Shown: positions 12,975 through 14,287 of the stretch, piece after piece
Layout of the letters: every line of letters starts with the position of its first letter
How positions within the stretch are numbered: the stretch's first letter is position 1
Assembly: GCA_001771615.1 (NCBI GenBank)
Contig: MEUF01000018.1
Location: 1-14,287 of the forward strand
DNA: 14,287 nt
Reading direction: 5' to 3'
DNA from: a candidate division WOR-1 bacterium RIFOXYB2_FULL_48_7
Lineage (GTDB): Bacteria > Margulisbacteria > WOR-1 > O2-12-FULL-45-9 > XYB2-FULL-48-7
The notes under the pieces: model-generated
What the model was told of the DNA's origin: nothing
Seen by the model: only the letters and a program-made list of their open reading frames with translations
Database searches by the model: none
Program-made: the position numbers and the translations under genes

Positions 12975-14287
12975 TTAGATAGTTAAAGAATGCAAAAGCT
13001 TCTCAAAGCCGGGGAACGAGGTTTCAATACATGCGGTGTTTTCAATTATTGTCTCGCCGTCAGCGACCAAACCGGCGATAGCCATTGCCATGGCAATTCG
13101 ATGGTCGCCATGAGAATCAATTTTTGCTCCATGCAGCCTGGTTGGCCCATGAATAATTAAGCCGTCCTCTAACTCTTCAATTTTAGCGCCAAATTTACGC
13201 AATTCCGCAGTCACCGTTGCCAATCGGTCACTCTCTTTAACCCGCAGCTCCCTAGCTCCCCTTATTTCGGTTACTCCTGCCGCTTGAGTGGCTAAAACTG
13301 CAATGATTGGTATTTCATCAATGATATTAGGGATGATTTCACCAGCCAGTTTGACCCCGCGCAATCCTTCTTTTTGGGTTTTAACAATTATTTCCCCCCG
13401 GGGCTCATTGCAAATTATTCGCTCATTTTCCACGGTAAAGCCTCCACCCATCTGCCTGATCACATCGAGGATGCCTGTTCTGGTCGGATTAAGGCCAACA
13501 TTATGCAGACGAAGCTCCGCTTTTTGGGCTAGTAGAGCGGCCACGATAAAGAAAGCTGCCGAAGAGATGTCGCCTGGGACAGCCACTTCCTTACCGGTAA
13601 AGTCACTGGTAATTGGTAACTGGTAATCGGGGATGGAAAAGTATTGCATCATCCGTTCTGTATGGTCGCGGGAGGGAATTGTTTCTATCACCCTGGTCTC
13701 GCCTTGAGCATACAAGCCCGCCAACAGGACCGCTGACTTGACCTGGGCGCTGGCCACCGGCAATTCATAAGTTATCCCCTTCAATTGACGCCCATAGATT
13801 GTTAATGGGGGATAAACTTCCGAATTACCAGTTACTGGCCCCCGATTACCCACGATATTCGCTCCCATATCTGATAATGGCCTAACAACTCTGCCCATCG
13901 GCCTTTTTTGGATTGAAGAGTCACCAGAAATCTTAGTTTCAAACTCCTGGCCGGCTAATATTCCTGTCATTAAGCGGATAGTTGTGCCGGAATTACCAAC
14001 ATCCAAGGTCTTGGTCGGACATTTCAAGCCGCACAACCCTTTTCCGTAGATTATTAATTTACAGTCATTGGACATTGGACCTTGGACATTGGACATTTCC
14101 CCATGAATCCCCATTTGCCGAAAACACTCCAGAGTAGCCAGGCAATCGGCGCTCATGAGGAAATTATTGATAGTGGTTGCCCCCTGAGCTAATGAACCAA
14201 ACATAATTGCCCGGTGGGAAATTGATTTATCGCCGGGGACAAAAAGTTCCCCTTGCAGCCTTGAGGCTTTAGCCAGAGTGAGGTTAT
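12975..14287 (-). CDS. aroA: 3-phosphoshikimate 1-carboxyvinyltransferase (EPSP synthase), 5' end cut
   Basis: The frame stays open to the window edge, giving at least 436 residues, so only a few codons are missing. The enzyme transfers enolpyruvyl from PEP to shikimate-3-phosphate, the sixth step of the shikimate pathway to aromatic amino acids. Motifs are ELFVPGDKSISHRAI near the N-terminus, LDVGNSGTTIRLMTG (PEP site), QKRPMGRVVRPL, YELPVASAQVKSAVLLAGL, VPGDISSAAFF, the IDEIP catalytic Asp region, RVKESDRL, and HGDHRIAMAMA near the end. Three segments are unusual: MSNVQGPMSN (about 14063-14095), GPVTGNS (about 13820-13850) and DYQLPITSDF (about 13600-13630). All coincide with 7-bp-period DNA. 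They fall in loops or surface strands, so the enzyme is probably still active. It converges on the gene ending at 12951. Confidence 0.97.
   Translation of the reverse strand, partial: NLTLAKASRLQGELFVPGDKSISHRAIMFGSLAQGATTINNFLMSADCLATLECFRQMGIHGEMSNVQGPMSNDCKLIIYGKGLCGLKCPTKTLDVGNSGTTIRLMTGILAGQEFETKISGDSSIQKRPMGRVVRPLSDMGANIVGNRGPVTGNSEVYPPLTIYGRQLKGITYELPVASAQVKSAVLLAGLYAQGETRVIETIPSRDHTERMMQYFSIPDYQLPITSDFTGKEVAVPGDISSAAFFIVAALLAQKAELRLHNVGLNPTRTGILDVIRQMGGGFTVENERIICNEPRGEIIVKTQKEGLRGVKLAGEIIPNIIDEIPIIAVLATQAAGVTEIRGARELRVKESDRLATVTAELRKFGAKIEELEDGLIIHGPTRLHGAKIDSHGDHRIAMAMAIAGLVADGETIIENTACIETSFPGFEKLLHSLTI
13601..13628. repeat. Heptamer repeat tract inside aroA (GGTAAYT family)
   Basis: Plus-strand units of 7 bp follow one another: a diverged AGTCACT (13601-13607), then GGTAATT, GGTAACT and GGTAATC (13608-13628). 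On the coding strand they give the DYQLPITS stretch before VPGDISSAAFF. Three clean units make 21 bp, or 7 codons. Confidence 0.75.
13823..13850. repeat. Heptamer repeat tract inside aroA, inverted orientation
   Basis: The plus-strand units are AATTACC (13823), AGTTACT (13830), a diverged GGCCCCC (13837) and GATTACC (13844). These are reverse complements of the units in the 13601-13628 tract, so one repeat family is present in both orientations. The coding strand reads NRGPVTGNSE, an apparent insertion before the conserved PPLTI. Confidence 0.7.
14066..14098. repeat. Heptamer repeat tract inside aroA (CATTGGA family)
   Basis: Units start at 14066, 14073, 14080 and 14087. Three are CATTGGA and one (14080) is CCTTGGA, followed by a partial CATTT. 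The protein shows the matching 7-residue period: MSN recurs seven residues apart in MSNVQGPMSN, inserted in a poorly conserved loop of the N-terminal domain. The unit differs from the GGTAAYT family. Confidence 0.8.

Noticed and set aside
13601..14098. Repeats in aroA considered as a CRISPR array
   Set aside because: The units are 7 bp with no spacers and lie inside a coding frame, so they are simple tandem repeats.

Overview
The window is a 14.3 kb stretch of compact bacterial chromosome with mid-range GC. It is mostly core housekeeping genes, with a few lineage-specific ones mixed in. Ribosomal L35/L20, PanC, TopA, MutL, YbgC and AroA are all clearly bacterial. The host cannot be named from the sequence. 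Four traits suggest a poorly sampled, deep-branching bacterial phylum, possibly one of the candidate phyla near Cyanobacteria such as Margulisbacteria: the gene order, frequent TTG starts, many touching or overlapping genes, and heptanucleotide repeat tracts. That placement is inference only.

Layout. (1) Positions 1-907, plus strand: the end of rpmI, then rplT, then a DUF151 bifunctional-nuclease-family gene. (2) Positions 904-10149, minus strand: a co-directional run read from right to left. It holds mutL, topA, an uncatalogued 34-residue membrane ORF, panC, four minor pilin/pseudopilin genes (GspH-, GspI-, GspJ- and PilX/GspK-like), a small EamA/SMR-type membrane transporter, and a large TPR protein with a transglutaminase-like Cys-His-Asp core. 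(3) Positions 10227-12951: an accessory segment with a methyltransferase-fold protein, an unrecognised 209-residue protein, ybgC on the opposite strand, a G-rich divergent intergenic region and a second unrecognised protein. (4) Positions 12975-14287, minus strand: aroA (EPSP synthase), cut by the window edge a few codons from its start.

How the genes work together. Transcription and translation look tightly packed. rpmI/rplT and sORF/panC join by TAATG, gspI/gspJ by ATGA, and gspH/gspI overlap by 8 nt. Two convergent pairs share their stop codons inside palindromes (TTAA at 904-907; a 12-bp palindrome at 11772-11783). Genes that open divergent transcription units (mutL, the methyltransferase-like gene, ybgC and the gene at 12358) lack a convincing Shine-Dalgarno sequence. 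Instead each has a -10-like hexamer exactly 6 nt before the ATG, which suggests leaderless mRNAs. The four pilin-like genes could form the priming tip of a type II secretion or type IV pilus fibre whose main machinery lies elsewhere.

Most notable are heptamer (7-bp period) tracts. Three lie in frame inside aroA and one lies between panC and gspH. Other points of interest are a MutL that appears to lack about 22-24 residues of its ATPase domain, the topA/panC micro-ORF resembling a YbbR membrane anchor, and the leaderless-start pattern. I found no tRNA, rRNA, CRISPR array, insertion sequence or phage gene, and no obvious new defence or mobile system.
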